Below are positions 11,301 to 23,227 of a DNA stretch of 64,000 bases, one piece after another (the first letter of the stretch is position 1; every line of letters starts with the position of its first letter). The DNA is from Branchiostoma floridae (Eukaryota; Chordata; Leptocardii; Amphioxiformes; Branchiostomatidae), in contig NW_023365788.1 in NCBI RefSeq assembly GCF_000003815.2, positions 186,001 to 250,000 of the forward strand. The letters run 5' to 3'. A model generated the notes under the pieces. It was not told the DNA's origin, searched no databases, and worked only from the letters and a program-made list of their open reading frames with translations. Made by a program: the position numbers and the translations under genes.

Positions 11301-13588
11301 TACTGTAAATGCATTTAAGTTCGCGGGGATTTAATTTCGCGGTAGCGGTAAAATGGACTTTTCGCGGTGGTTTTAATTTCGCGGTAGCACCATGCACTGT
11401 TGTCTCTTACTGTTATGGAAAAATGTTCGCGGTGGTTTTAAATTCGCGGTGAAGCAGCGCCGCGAAAACCGCGAACATTAATCCACCGCGAACATTTCTG
11501 CATTTACAGTACTCTTCTAACCGAGCACCTGACCAAATCAACTGTTTTTGCCCGGTCCCCCGGGTGGTCGTCTTTGGCAGGTTTGACTGTGCATGTATTT
11601 CTGTAATAGATTGACCATGATCATAACTCTGGTGGATATTTTGATTTGACCCCCCGCAGCAATTAAGTAATTATTTTAGATGTCTTAAACACCTGATTAT
11701 TATCTGATGTGTGCACACCTAGGTGATTACTGATGCTGCATGAAGAGCTCTCTTTTAATTCACTATGTTTTCTTTATGGTGACACTTTCATGTGCTAGGC
11801 GTGATTTTGAGATAGAGTTAACGTTAAACCAGGGCTTCAGCCAGCTCGAAATTTTTTTCCGTCAGCCAATTACAATCGTCGCGAAAACCGCGAAAATTAA
11901 TTAGAAGGACTGAACTGAGACCTTGAAAAACGGGTTTTAATGAGATTATTGTATGCGAAAGGGCGCCGACACACATTGTCAACAATCATAACAATAGCAA
12001 AACAAACAGTGTGTGGCTTTTACAGCCGTGGACGGCGTCCCCAAGCCGCCTGTAGCTTCCACCAAGGATTTTTGTCCGTCAAGGTTGACGGATTGGTTTT
12101 CAAATTTTTCCGTCAGACGCAGCAAATTTCCGTCAATTGACGGAAAAACGGACGCTGGCTAGAGCCCTGCGTTAAACTCTGTTCTGCATTTTGTTTTCAT
12201 CCAGTGTTCCTATAAAGGACATGTATATCCAAGCATTATGGCATATAGAGTAAGGCCCCGTTCATGATGCAAAAAATGAAAAGGTTCTATCGGTTAGGCC
12301 TGGAAATCCGACAGCAAACGACAGGAAACGGTTTGCATTTTGCGTTCACGATGCAAAATTGCAAACCGTTTCAGTTCCTTGAAAAGGCATGGTAATGCAC
12401 GGTAATGCGACCTCTGACCCCTGAGGTTGTTGTGATCTTGCCCAAACTTCTGTGTCAGATTATTGGTCTTTGATCGAAATTGAACCAATGTCTTACTGTA
12501 TTCGAAGCTGGGTTCTGTTATGACCTTGAAAATGCCTCTGAAAACATTGTGGTCCCGATATATGCCATGCTATGACATTGCCACTGGATCTCCTGACACA
12601 TTCCCGTTGCGATATCAGGACTGCTGGCTCCTCACTCGACTAGGAGGCGGCCAGATAATAAAAACGAATTTTACGATTAAAAACACAGCCGAAACACCCG
12701 AATGACGGATTAAAAATTGTACTTTTCCCCCGTGGCGCCACCAAATATGAACGCACATTACCCGGATGTAAAACGGATCGCGCCGCTTTTGCGTTCATGA
12801 TACAAATTCGCAATTCCGGATAAGGAAGAAACCGTTTCAATACTACCTCGCGAGGAGGTTCCGAACAAAACGTTTCCTATCGCTTCAGATCCGTTTCGGA
12901 CTGTCCATGATGACAAAACTTATCCGTTTCAGCTGGCCTAACCGATAGTAACCGATAGAACCGTTTCATTTTTTGTATCATGAACGGGGCCTAAGACTGT
13001 CACAGTACAATTCTATTCAACAACGGTGTTGATTCAGTTTAACACCTACATTTGTAAAGCAAACAGAAGGAGCGATTGACAGAAACGTGACCAATCAGAA
13101 TAGCACAGAGTAATGAAGAAAGGGAGGAATGATCATTAATACAGTACTAAACATTAATTGTAATAACACAGTACTGAACAGTAAAAGTTACAAGATACAA
13201 GATAACTTTATTGGAGGTCGCAATGAGTTTGAGAAGGTTTGAAATGCCAATACTGCAATATTTGGAATATTTTCTGTGGAAATTTTGATTTCAAAATGCT
13301 ATTAGTATTCTCCTTACAAATGTATGTACCAAAGAACAAATGTGAATTTTCACAAATTCGACAAAGAAATTAAAACGTATAGTACCAAGGCCAGGGATCT
13401 ATAGATACAGGAGTTTGCAGGTTTGGGTAGGCTATATGATAATAACGTGAATGACCCGCCTGTTCCTCGTTCCTAGTTTGTGAAACTACCCCATCTAGCA
13501 GAGCCATGTGGCACTACATCCCTCTATATTTTCTGCAGGTCCAGTGGAACTGATAGACCAAGTGACCGGTCATCTAAAGCTGTACTGA
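8334..13588 (+). CDS. PTRH2: Peptidyl-tRNA hydrolase 2 (Bit1 family), complete
   Basis: Releases peptides from peptidyl-tRNA; in animals the protein is anchored to mitochondria and linked to anoikis signalling. Five exons: 8334-8456, 9494-9583, 10169-10290, 10952-11064 and 13539-13588, 498 nt in all, 165 aa plus stop, every junction GT/AG and in phase. The N terminus has a hydrophobic anchor (about residues 8-22, [15 protein letters not shown]). The catalytic domain shows the family blocks [40 protein letters not shown] and the invariant C terminus VTGHLKLY. These contain the conserved Lys, His, Asp and Gln residues of Pth2. Human PTRH2 is 179 aa, so the length fits. The start at 8334 is the first Met before the anchor. 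Intron 2 contains an assembly gap. Confidence 0.95.
8953..9058. mobile_element. 106-bp foldback element with 9-bp target duplication
   Basis: Near-perfect 37-bp arms (TAGCCTGGAATCCAGCCG... and its complement) around a short loop, flanked by exact ATTTTGAAG at 8944-8952 and 9059-9067. It lies in PTRH2 intron 1. Confidence 0.82.
9844..9998. other. Assembly gap (155 N)
   Basis: A run of N inside PTRH2 intron 2. No exon is missing, because exons 2 and 3 join in phase across it. Confidence 0.99.
10333..10480 (-). mobile_element. SINE-like dispersed repeat, copy 1
   Basis: Shares 'gaacagaaagaaacaaacat' and a tRNA-like module ('gccgac...ggaacccgggtcggcagatta') with 19137-19290, ending in both with 'cttgaaccccactgttac'. 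Confidence 0.6.
10641..10834. mobile_element. 'TACTGTAAATGCA' palindromic MITE, copy 1
   Basis: Ends TACTGTAAATGCA and TGCATTTACAGTA, with several internal TTCGCGG/CCGCGAA motifs. Full or partial copies in this window: 11301-11511, 14927-15100, 28708-28919, 44099-44326 and 48619-48789; short remnants at 17085-17111 and about 22030-22205. Confidence 0.8.
11301..11511. mobile_element. 'TACTGTAAATGCA' palindromic MITE, copy 2
   Basis: Intact inverted ends; opposite orientation to the copy at 10641. Confidence 0.8.
11830..12169. mobile_element. hAT-type non-autonomous element (MITE), copy 1
   Basis: 340 bp, starts CAGGGCTTCAGCCAGC and ends GCTGGCTAGAGCCCTG, flanked by the exact 8-bp target duplication CGTTAAAC (11822-11829 and 12170-12177). 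It lies in the last PTRH2 intron. Confidence 0.85.
12254..12991. mobile_element. PIF/Harbinger-type non-autonomous element
   Basis: 738 bp, terminal inverted repeats beginning GGCCCCGTTCATGAT with about 45 bp of matching arm, and a TAA duplication on both sides (12251-12253 and 12992-12994). No transposase frame is seen. Confidence 0.78.
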
Positions 13589-14237
13589 CCACTGCTGCTG
13601 CTGGGGTTTGGTGCCAAGGTCTAAGTCTCCAAGCAGATGTTTGCAATAGATTTTTTGTTGTTGTTCAGGGTCAATTAAATATCAAAATCTTTCATAAAGG
13701 ACATATTTTAATAATTAAGGTTGGTGACCAGAAATGTGTGATAGCAATTATATAATACTACTACAATATATGGAAGGCACACAAAGTAGCATAATATGAA
13801 CAAGAGTTCCGAGACCTCATACCTCCATTAAATATTAAGAGTTTTTACAAATTTCTTGTTTTATCTTGTCTCATCAATTCTGCAAATAATGACTGTAATT
13901 AGCATAATCTATTTTAGATGATGGTTTTGTCTACTAAAATGGAATGCATTGTAGAATGACATATAAAATTCTATTCCTTTGGCAGAATTCCATATTATAT
14001 ATTTATAGGGGATTATACAAACAGCTATCACATTTACACCATTGTCTAAGCGTTGTAATTTATGCCTTTAACTGCAAACTAATTTACACATGACTCACAA
14101 GTAGAAAATTGATATCATTTCCCAAGGAATTATGTTCACATTGCCAATGCAAATCCTTATTTGCATAATTTGTAACCTGTAAATGTTCCATTTGCCATAG
14201 GGTACAAATGTTACACATTATTACAAGTCCCATTATG

Positions 14238-14581
14238 CAGGGTTCTAGCTAGTGCATTTTAGCGTAGTGGGCCCCTACGCTAAAATTTGTGACAACTACG
14301 CTAAAATAAGAGCCACTACGCTAATCTTTAACCAGTGTAGTGCTGCTCTGCTATTATTTGCTTGTTCACCAATGTCTAATCAATGTCTGAACAATGAAAA
14401 ATGATAGTATGCCATTCAAAACTGACCAAAAAATCCTTCAAATTACATGTGATATTAACAGGGTGCCAACTTTTAACTCTACATTGTCATAATCTCGTAT
14501 CAAGACCCCCCTTCTCCTGATTGGTCATTTTGCAACCATGCCATTCCCACTACACTAAATGAAATCCTGGCTAGAACCCTG
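14238..14581. mobile_element. hAT-like palindromic element
   Basis: CAGGGTTCTAGCTAG ... CTGGCTAGAACCCTG terminal inverted repeat; the interior repeats 'acgctaaaat'. Located downstream of PTRH2. Confidence 0.7.
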
Positions 14582-14926
14582 TTATGGTCATCCTCCTGGC
14601 CATGGTCCCCAACGGCTTAGCCAACTGCCTATGGAGTTTCGACACGACTGTGGTCCTTCTGCGTAGGAGAATGATTTTGATAAACATTGCAATATATAGA
14701 CTAAGTTGAAGTTCACAAAAATGCCTTTAAGTTTGCAGTTTCAGAACAAGCTCCTTGATGGCCAAAACTGATTTTAATCTTCCCCAAACCTATCCACATA
14801 CTCTATAATAACAATCATTACATACATCAAAATAAACAAATTTAAAGACACAGAAATCCAGAAGCAAAGACATGCCCCTCTTGGTGAATGGCATAGCCTA
14901 CTCCAGCTGGAGGAATGTTCATAAGG

Positions 14927-15100
14927 TACTGTAAATGCAGAAATTTTCACGGTGGTTTTAAGTTCACAGTGAAGTGATCAGTGCGAACATAAAACCACCG
15001 TGAAAATTTTTCTATTGTAGTTTGAGACTGCTCTCTATTGCGCTAGCGTGAACTTAAAACACTCCGTTTTCCCGCTACCACGAAAGTAAATCCCCGCTCA
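14927..15100. mobile_element. 'TACTGTAAATGCA' palindromic MITE, truncated copy
   Basis: Left end intact, right end lost after 'aaatccccgc'. Confidence 0.7.
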
Positions 15101-18100
15101 GTAACCCTAAGTCATGTTTCGGCCTTTCAGCCTAATTAACTGCTGCCCTTACTTTCATGCGTTGTACAACGGTTACTTGATGTTTCTGTCTGGAATTGCT
15201 GACATGTTTTGAAGCTAACTATTGATTAGATGCAATCTGACTACATTCATTTCACATATACCTTATGCATATCTCAATATCAATATAATAAGCACTTGAC
15301 AATGTTGGTACCTTCAAACACCTTGTGCATCGCACAGAAATATTTTTTCAATACAAATTTGGTATGTACATATGCAGCTAAGACCAATCTACAACATCCT
15401 GTTGAGACTATATCTATAACTGTAACTAGAAGAAAAATATCTCATGATATTTACAAAATTTTGACAAAAACAGACCCTTGGAAATATTCATGAAGCCATA
15501 GCTTAGCACTGGAACCCTCTAAGAAAACAGTCTCAACAGGAGATTGTTGTGCAATTTGTCTCCTTTCAACCCATATGCTTTGTAAGTTGGAAAAATGTTG
15601 CCTCAGCGTGCACAACTTTATAAAAAAAGTACTACAAAATTTTAACTTTTGGCATCTGTAGATGTGAAATCTGATCTTCTTGTTGTGATTTGTGAACAAT
15701 ATGGCCAATTAACTTGTTGACATAGCACCCTCACGGTAGGAAAGCAGACTACCTGGCCAGAACAATGGGTAGTTCATGGCTTGTTTACACCTTTACCTGG
15801 CTCCAGACGCAGCTTGGGTTGCTTTTAAAAACAATGCTAAACATGTTTTCAAGCTAGGTGGTGTAAATAACTCTCTTTACCCTATTACATGTTTTCAATT
15901 ACAGTTATAAAACACTACTTTCCAAGAAAATTATGGTCAGGCCTTTGCAATATAAGAGACTATACAAATAAATGACAACAATGCATTTGATGATCATAAA
16001 ACTAAGCAAATTGTACATGTGTATCCACAATTTTAACAAAGGAAAGAACAGGGTTCGTGGGCAATTCGTCTGAAATTTCTAATGTTTTTCTCTCTGCAAT
16101 TACATCGAAGAAATCACTGAAAATCTTTTTGAGTCTTGAATCCCTTGTTCTATTGAAGACGACTATCTTGCGCAAGCGAGCAACTTTCCATGGGTTTTTA
16201 AGTCAAGGAAACCCCAGATTTCTCCGAACTGTTTGGTACAATAGAATGTTTGAAGTAATTTGAAGTTATTATTACTATGCTGTGTGAATTGTCAAAATGT
16301 GGATCTGACGTTACCAAACTTACAAACTAAAAACACTAGAAGTTTGTAGACACAGTAAACGTTTTTGAATTTGAACAGATTGTTATGTTTCTGAAGGAAA
16401 AAGATACTTAGCATTGTTTTTACTGGCCTACTGGCTTGTGTTGTTTTTGTTTCTTCCGTCGCAAGCCAGAAAAAAAGTACTGTGATGTAGGCTAAAACAG
16501 ATTATAACATTTTTTTAAATCGCTATCCTGTAATGCTGGTACAAGCAAGGAGGTTATATAGATCCACATCGGAAGTTTTCTATCTTTTCTAACCATAACG
16601 TTTTATCTTATACATGGAACGCTTTCATCTGCGAACAGGGCATCAAACGTTTGACAATGTTTTTTTTTTTAAATTCCTTTTGTGACGAATTTTCTTTTCC
16701 CTTTAGAAACACCCTGCATTTTCTTTCAAACTGTGGCCTTTCTAGTTAGTTATTGTTATTGTTTAAGTTATTGGGTGGGCCGACTACTCACTCTTTGCAG
16801 CCAGGGGCTAAATTGCGAGTTCAATTTCTTTCAATACACATCCTAGCTTGGATTCCCAGATTGCCCTGTATGATGACCATTCACACTACACGGGGAGCCA
16901 GGTACCTTCTCACCTGGCCCAGCAGCACCCCACCTGAAAAGTTTTCACAGTAGGCGGAGAGGGGGCAATTATTGAACAATAGGGAAAATCTGTGAAAATT
17001 GGGGTCAAAGTTGGTTGCTATGTGTTGCTAGGGGAGCCAACACCCACTTTGCTGGGGGTCCCTGAACATGACTTAACTGCTGAGAGCGCGAACTTAAATA
17101 CATTTACAGTAAATGTAACCTGGCCAACGGGCAACAGAACTTACCCTCCCAGGCCTTCTTATTGGGGTATGGGGATTGTAGAATTCGGAACAAAAATCCG
17201 GGAAATTGGCCAGTGGAGTCAGTCCACAATGAGGTACATGTTTCCCCTCCATGCAACTTCTCTGGTAGCAAAACTCTTCTGGTAAATTGTTCCATATGTC
17301 AATAAGCCATTAGCTGACAATGACACCATTGCGTCCAGTACGGCATCTGATGTCTTAGAACAGTTCAGGTGATTGGCAAAGAACTTTCCGACATGAAGCG
17401 CCGCCTGGCGAGATTTGTGGGAGATGCAGTACGGCGCGGTCAACATGATGGCCAGTTTGAAGTCCATATTTTCGTCGGAAATCTTCTGTGTCGCCACTTA
17501 ATCTGACCCAGTGCCTTTTCTGAATATGGTGCCTTTTTTTGTCGCCCCCTAAGCTACCAATGTTCTGTAGGACCCGTTTCAACGCTTCTACTTAATCTAT
17601 CAGTTCATTGTTCCATTTCACGAAATGTGGCAACGCTTTATAAGCTTGGTGTCATCAAGACGCTAGTCCACAGACCTGGCACCATCATAACAGATCCACC
17701 TGACAGGGAGACAGATATAAAAGCTAACGGCACAACCCGCCGTATGTGCAAATGCGTGCTGTCTACGTGCCAAAACGTGGGCAATCTTTTCGGATCTGTA
17801 AGTACCACCTCCGTACGAACTCGTAGGGAATTCGACGGATTTTAGAGCATTACGTGCAGGCAAAACTTTGTGTCCATCGGTCTGCGGATTCGCTCCCCGA
17901 ATCAAGAGGCGGGCGAATTTGAACCTACGAACAAATGTACGGCGGGTCGTGACCTTAGCTTAACACTGCAACATCTTCTCGTGGCACCGAAGAACAAAAC
18001 TATCAGAGAATAGAAATGTGCATGCGGCGTTGCACATCAGATTCCGTGCCAGGAAACTACTAAGAAAAGGACTTGCGAGGATTCCTTTATTGGCAAGACA

Positions 18101-18597
18101 GTACTAAGAACTGAAAAAAAGAAATCAGAAGTATGCAGGAACACAATTCTTTTCACCTTGGACGAACATATCACAATGTCTTTTGTTGATGTTGTTTGTG
18201 TAAACAAAACTTTTCATAAGATCACATTGTTACATATTTTGTTGTTTATCATAATTTTCTATTTTCAACTCGATATTAATACTGCCTACAAATGCCACAT
18301 TAGAAAAATATGACTTTATCAAGGCCTTCTCAATGATATCCAACACTTGTATATTTGAAGTGTACATACGTTGGAAATTACTGATACTGTAATACTTTAC
18401 TTTACTTTATGATGATAATTGATTAATATGTAGTAGAATTTAACAATTCATAATTTGTTTTTGTGAGAGTCTTCGGCTATTCGTAAAGATTACATGTATA
18501 ATAGTTTACATTGCTGATCTAGACTTTTATGCAGGCTGTTTATTCATTGTGATATTTTCATTTATCTAACCTTAAAAAAAGCATATCATGTGCCTTA

Positions 18598-18712
18598 TTG
18601 TCGGAGTCTTCGGCCGAAAATTCATGGTGAGTTTTTTTGGTGTTGGATTAAAGATTAAACTTTTTACTATGGTATTTACCAACACAGATGAGCTTTCATT
18701 CGGATTTCATTA
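18598..18712. mobile_element. Degraded fragment of the palindromic element at 26517
   Basis: Contains 'cggagtcttcggccgaaaat' and 'atttaccaacacagatgagc', downstream of the PEMT stop. Confidence 0.55.
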
Positions 18713-18752
18713 TTAGTTTCAATTCTTTCTTGGTTCTTCGTCTTTTTCTTCG

Positions 18753-21700
18753 TCAAACTTTTTTCTGCTCCAAACCACGCTTGCTGTATATATCTGCAGT
18801 GAAGGGCTCCTCATATGTGAGTAGGATTTTATAACACAGCACAATCAGACCACACAGGAGCAAGCCGGCAGGACTCCCCATCATGAAGGCCACGCCGACA
18901 AAGTTGAGGGTGGTTCCCCAGTACATGGGGTTGTCCAGCACGCTGAACGGGAAGCTGCCGATCCGCTCGTCAAGATGGATGCCGAAGTAGTCCCCCATGA
19001 AGGTGCAGTACCAGCCGAGCCGCCAGAAGGAGCTAAGCACAAACAGTGATCCTGTAACGGTATATGAAGAACACGTGTAGAATTCGAGGTCTAGAGGGGA
19101 CCAATGTAGAATTTGAGGTCTAGAGGGGCGAGTAAGAACAGAAAGAAACAAACATGCCGACATCCGGATCGAACCCGGGTCGGCAGATTACAAATCCAAC
19201 GTGCAAACCACAACACCAAAAGCTCTAGAGCCGTTGGCGTGGTCAATTTGGCAGCGCTTGAACCCCACTGTTACACACGTAATACAAATGAGATCAAAGA
19301 CGAACGTCATAGATTGTTCACGATTTAATGATAAACTCACACTGCTGTTCACATCACTTTCCGCTTGCTCTACAGAATTTGCTACTCTCTGTTCGATAGA
19401 TAGATTTAACTACATTCTGGGAGGCGATAATCCTCACTGAGTAGGCAAATATATCCTCGAATGCTTGTACCATAGAACCAATAGTGTAAATGATATGCTA
19501 GATCCAATATGTTGACTTATTCATACCTATAGATATCCATATATGTCCGTTTAGTTGTACTGTAAGTAGTTGTAATACATATAGACCTTACGAAAGTCGC
19601 TGTACTTTTGTCGTGTCAATAAAGATGTCTTTTTATCTAAATATTGGAGTGTTGCATTGGATTTCAGGTGGATATTAATAAATCGCTGTTGGGGATTAGA
19701 GTTTAATACACACTTTCCTCATTATTTCCATTTTATGCTAGATTTGAACTTTATTGTCTTTTTTAGGGGGGATGGGCCCCATAGGACTCATATAGCGGGA
19801 TATTTTGGAGCTCGGGTGGCAAGGTTCGATTTTATTCCGACTAATCCTTTGCGGCACCCATACACTTCACTAACCAACAGTTTTCGGTCCATTTCGCTCT
19901 CTCTTTATGTTCCATTTCGTTCTTTTTTTTATTTATTCGCACATATCACATGGATTAAAAACAAATTGATATACAGAATTGAAATATATGCAGGGGTGGG
20001 CAAAAGCCTACGTAGCTTTTCTTGCCATACCCCCCTCCCCCCGAACTAAGTAGCATGAAATAATTGAATTATACATAATGAAATTTAACGAAAAAACACT
20101 AAACATCAGTTAAAATCATAACATAAACTATACTAATGGAATAGAAGTTATGGTACAAATAATCAAAAGAAATGATAAATATAGAACATAATTTACAAAT
20201 CATATAGAATTAAGTCGAAATTTCACAAAAAAGGAATGATCTAATTCGAACTTTCTGTACTATGGATCCCCATTGAATTAGACGGAGGCATTTAGTATAA
20301 ATTAACTTACCAATGCCGGCAATAGCATATCCTACTACCGGTAGCTGTATGGCAGAGAGGGATGGCTGGCCTTGCAGGGCTGTCATGTACAGGGAGTCCC
20401 TCACCATCCCCATCAGGAGAATGGTCACGGCCATCACACTACAGGCGGTATATTTGGAACGGAACAAGTTGGTCATCCAGCGGGTGCGATACTCCGACCT
20501 GGGGACGGAAAATAGAAAATATGACACCTTTGTAGTCTGTCAACATTATGTATGTAATCATACCAAGTTTTTCCGAGTCTTTTTCAACATCATTCCCAAA
20601 CACAATGACACTGTATCAAAGAGTAGCGACACAACAATGTACTTAACTCGTATAAGTTTATCTAATTTTTAATTGTAGAAAAACACCTATGAAAAAAAAG
20701 TTGTATTGACTTTAGAAGTAGACCTCAACGGCCAGTTTGTAACAATGCCTACGCGTGCGCTTGCATTGTTCTTCTATAATGCCCTTCTATTTTATGTTTT
20801 AAGAGTTAATGGTAATATTATCATGCATCCCAGTTTTTACACATAACGGAATCACAGTTGTTGAGTGGTAAGTTAATGATTTACATGTTATATCATGGTC
20901 CTGACGGAGACACCCTGATTTTCCCAGCCTGGAATCCTGGACTGTTTCCGGTGCATACGCAGCCCGGCGGCGGCCAAAGGGCTACATGCCCCCGACGATT
21001 TTAAATTTGTAGCCCCTGGAGTTAAATCTTAATTTCTTAGAGAAGCCATGAGCAATTGGGAGCTAATAGAGATCGAGTTCCAACTCTAAAGAAGGATTGT
21101 TGAAGGGGTTATGATTTAGCGCGAGGGGTCTTGTATCCTGGCTATGAGAATTCGATCTGCGAGGGTCCTTGAAACCGCCTGAAGTCAAGGCTACCACAAT
21201 CAGTGTGTCACCATGAAACAGTGCCCCTCTGATCTCTATTAGAAGCCTCCGATCTCTATTGGGAGCCAATAGAGATCGGGTACCGGTGTCAACTCTATAC
21301 AAGGCTTGTTGAAGGGGTTATAATCTAGCGCGAGGGGTCTTGTATCCTGGCTAAGAGAATTCGGTCCGACGGTTCTCGAAACCGCCTGTAATCAAGGCTA
21401 CCACCTAATCTCGAACCAGATCCACGGTGCGTTATGTATAGTATCAAACTCTGCCCGTTGGACTCCCTTAGCCGGCTATAGTCCCTGGCCAGCTTTGATA
21501 CTATCTTATGGCACCGTAGGATCTGCTTGGAGATTAGCTACCACCCACAATGAGGGTGTCACCATGAAAAAGTGTCCCCCGAGGCATTATTTCAATGGCC
21601 CTTTGCCAAATTTGCATGTCTCCACCCATCCGCCTGCACCATGCAATACGTAAACCATTACCCGTGACCGGTACCCACCTGCACATTACCGTCCATATCC

Positions 21701-21839
21701 CAGGCTTGAGGATGATCCCCAGCGCCGCTATCAGCATGTTGGGGTCCTCCAGACGAACGTACTCCTCTAAAGCAGCCATTTTGTCGGTGCCCTGAACCTT
21801 ACACTTTGAGAGGACTTCGTACCCTCTGCGCAGACCCAT
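18753..21839 (-). CDS. PEMT: Phosphatidylethanolamine N-methyltransferase, complete
   Basis: ER membrane enzyme that methylates phosphatidylethanolamine to phosphatidylcholine with S-adenosylmethionine. Three exons: 21679-21839, 20311-20498 and 18753-19051, 648 nt, 215 aa, phases closing exactly. The first motif of the family is G115-I-G117 (codon 117 spans intron 2), followed by the conserved VLSSF. GDYFGI, LDNPMYWG and YEEPFTADIY with the diagnostic Glu197-Glu198 pair follow; in human PEMT the GxG and EE motifs bind SAM. Four hydrophobic segments are visible. The start could be the Met at 21837-21839 or the in-frame Met 20 residues later (MAALEEYV), which aligns better with the human N terminus. 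The catalytic C-terminal half is a single exon. Confidence 0.93.
19137..19290 (-). mobile_element. SINE-like dispersed repeat, copy 2
   Basis: Second copy of the repeat at 10333. On the minus strand it holds a consensus B box, GGGTTCGATCC. It lies in PEMT intron 2. Confidence 0.62.
19657..20049. other. Probable retroelement remnant in PEMT intron 2
   Basis: On the minus strand the block reads 'aaaagctacgtaggcttttg', 'cccacccctgc' and then an AATAAATAAA-rich tail near 19918-19935, like a polyadenylated 3' end. The open frame on the plus strand (130 codons) has no family features. Confidence 0.4.
21062..21590. repeat. Tandem duplication with a nested MITE
   Basis: Unit 1 is 21062-21240 and unit 2 starts at 21269 ('ggggttat.at.tagcgcgagg', 'ggtcttgtatcctggcta'). 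Unit 2 is interrupted at 21404-21535 by an inverted-repeat element ('ctaatctcgaaccagatcc' / matching right end) flanked by CTACCAC, after which the unit resumes. It lies in PEMT intron 1. Confidence 0.7.
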
Positions 21840-22254
21840 CGTAATGTTTTTCTTGATCTTTGACCGGACACGAAATACCGAGCAAACAAACAGTTTCTGT
21901 AAGGTTTAGCCATTCCCTCTTCTGCCTACGTATAAGCCCGCGCCATTTTTTTTCGAAAACCTGTTAGTCGGGTGATAGGAGGCTAGGGCTGTGGATCCAT
22001 TGTTATTGAGTTACCTTGTTAACGTTACTGTGAATCTTTAAAAAAATGTACGTGGTAGTTTTATTCGTGCTGTAACTTCGTAACTTCACCACCGCGAAGA
22101 TGCATTTCCAAAGCGTCACAACATATCAACAGAAAGTTTTAATCACGAACACAGGGTTTGCCGAGTTTTGCTCCTATCGCAAAATTAAATCCCCGCCAAA
22201 ATTTAGTATTTATGGTGTATTTTTACCTGCATGTATGCAGGTATGGTTTTGATG

Positions 22255-22885
22255 CTGGTGGAAACTTTTCGGTAGCCGGGGATGTAGGGCGCTGTATCTC
22301 GTGAACGGATGGTGCGAGCACGACGATTTTTGGTACGTGGGTTGGGGGTGGTAGCCTGACACTCAGGTGTGATTTTGGGCCTCCTGGCGCTTGACCTTGA
22401 CATCGAAGGTGGCATTTTTTGTGTTTTTGGGGCACTTTTGGCGCTGTGTGTCCGGAACGATACGCGCGATTGCGACGATTTTTGGTGCATGGGTGGGGGG
22501 TTGTTGCCTGTTGCCTAGGATTGACTTTGGGCCTTGTCGCGTTTGAACTTGACCCGGCAGGTCGAATTTTGTGTCCGGGAGGGGTGTTTCCGGAGTTATA
22601 TCTTCTGAACGGCTGGTGCTGGCGCGATGATATTTGGCACATGTGTCGGCGGTGGCTGAATAATGCTCAATTTTGATTTTGGCGCCCTTGGTGCTTGAAC
22701 TTGACATTTTAGGTTACTTTTTGTGCGGGCACGGGGCGTGCGCTGTATCTCCGGAACGCAAGGTGCCATTGTGTTGCCATTTGGTACGTGAGTTGTTTGT
22801 GGTGTCCTGGTGGTCAGGTTTGATTTTGGGCCTCCTAGTGCTTGAACTTGATACTGTATAGGTTGACCCTGTTTTAGTGTGGTTG
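22255..22885. repeat. Four-unit tandem repeat, period about 150 bp
   Basis: Each unit has, in order, 'gtatctccggaacg'-like text, 'gacgatttttggtacgtg'-like text, 'ttgattttgggcc' and 'gcttgaacttgac'. Units start near 22262, 22430, 22580 and 22730. The GC content is clearly above its surroundings. Confidence 0.75.
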
Positions 22886-23143
22886 GGGCATCCTCCCAAT
22901 ATCTGCTTGGTTTTAAAAACAGATTATGGTTGGGTGTAGAACCATCATCTGGCCTGGGCCACCTTCAATGTATCAGGTTACTTAGTGGCACTGACAGTTT
23001 GCCAGATGACGGGAGTGTACAAGATTATATATCTGTTGGTCAGGTATAATTGAAGTTTGCTTATTACTCTTTGTGGTGTTTCTAGAGCTGTATAGTACTG
23101 AGTTTTAAGTTCCGGTACAAGTTCCTTTACCCTGTTGGCAATC

Positions 23144-23227
23144 ATGGTTGAACTTGAACTTAAACAGAAGAAGATGCAATTTTCTAATGTGGAGGAGAAC
23201 TGTATAGAGTGTGGGCATAAGAGAAAG
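23144..23227 (+). other. Possible orphan exon with a Cys-x-x-Cys motif
   Basis: An ATG opens MVELELKQKKMQFSNVEE, then NCIECGHKRK, followed by a good donor (AAG|GTATGT). It could be a first exon of a plus-strand gene or a transposon remnant. I find no convincing downstream exon up to about 24.2 kb. Confidence 0.2.

Larger units (their letters stand above)
13589..18752. other. Intergenic region between PTRH2 and PEMT
   Basis: After the PTRH2 stop come its probable 3' UTR, the hAT-like element at 14238 and the MITE at 14927. About 3.5 kb without a recognisable gene follows. Open frames on the minus strand at 17219-17497 (92 codons) and 17663-17905 have somewhat coding-like composition but no family I recognise and no splice-consistent partner. 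Confidence 0.6.

Noticed and set aside
17219-17905. Two minus-strand frames of 92 and 80 codons with plausible composition.
   Set aside because: No recognised family, no linking splice sites, no neighbouring exon. Recorded as unexplained, not as a gene.
22223-22642. A 139-codon minus-strand frame and others over the same stretch.
   Set aside because: It comes from the ~150-bp tandem repeat, whose period keeps frames open on both strands.
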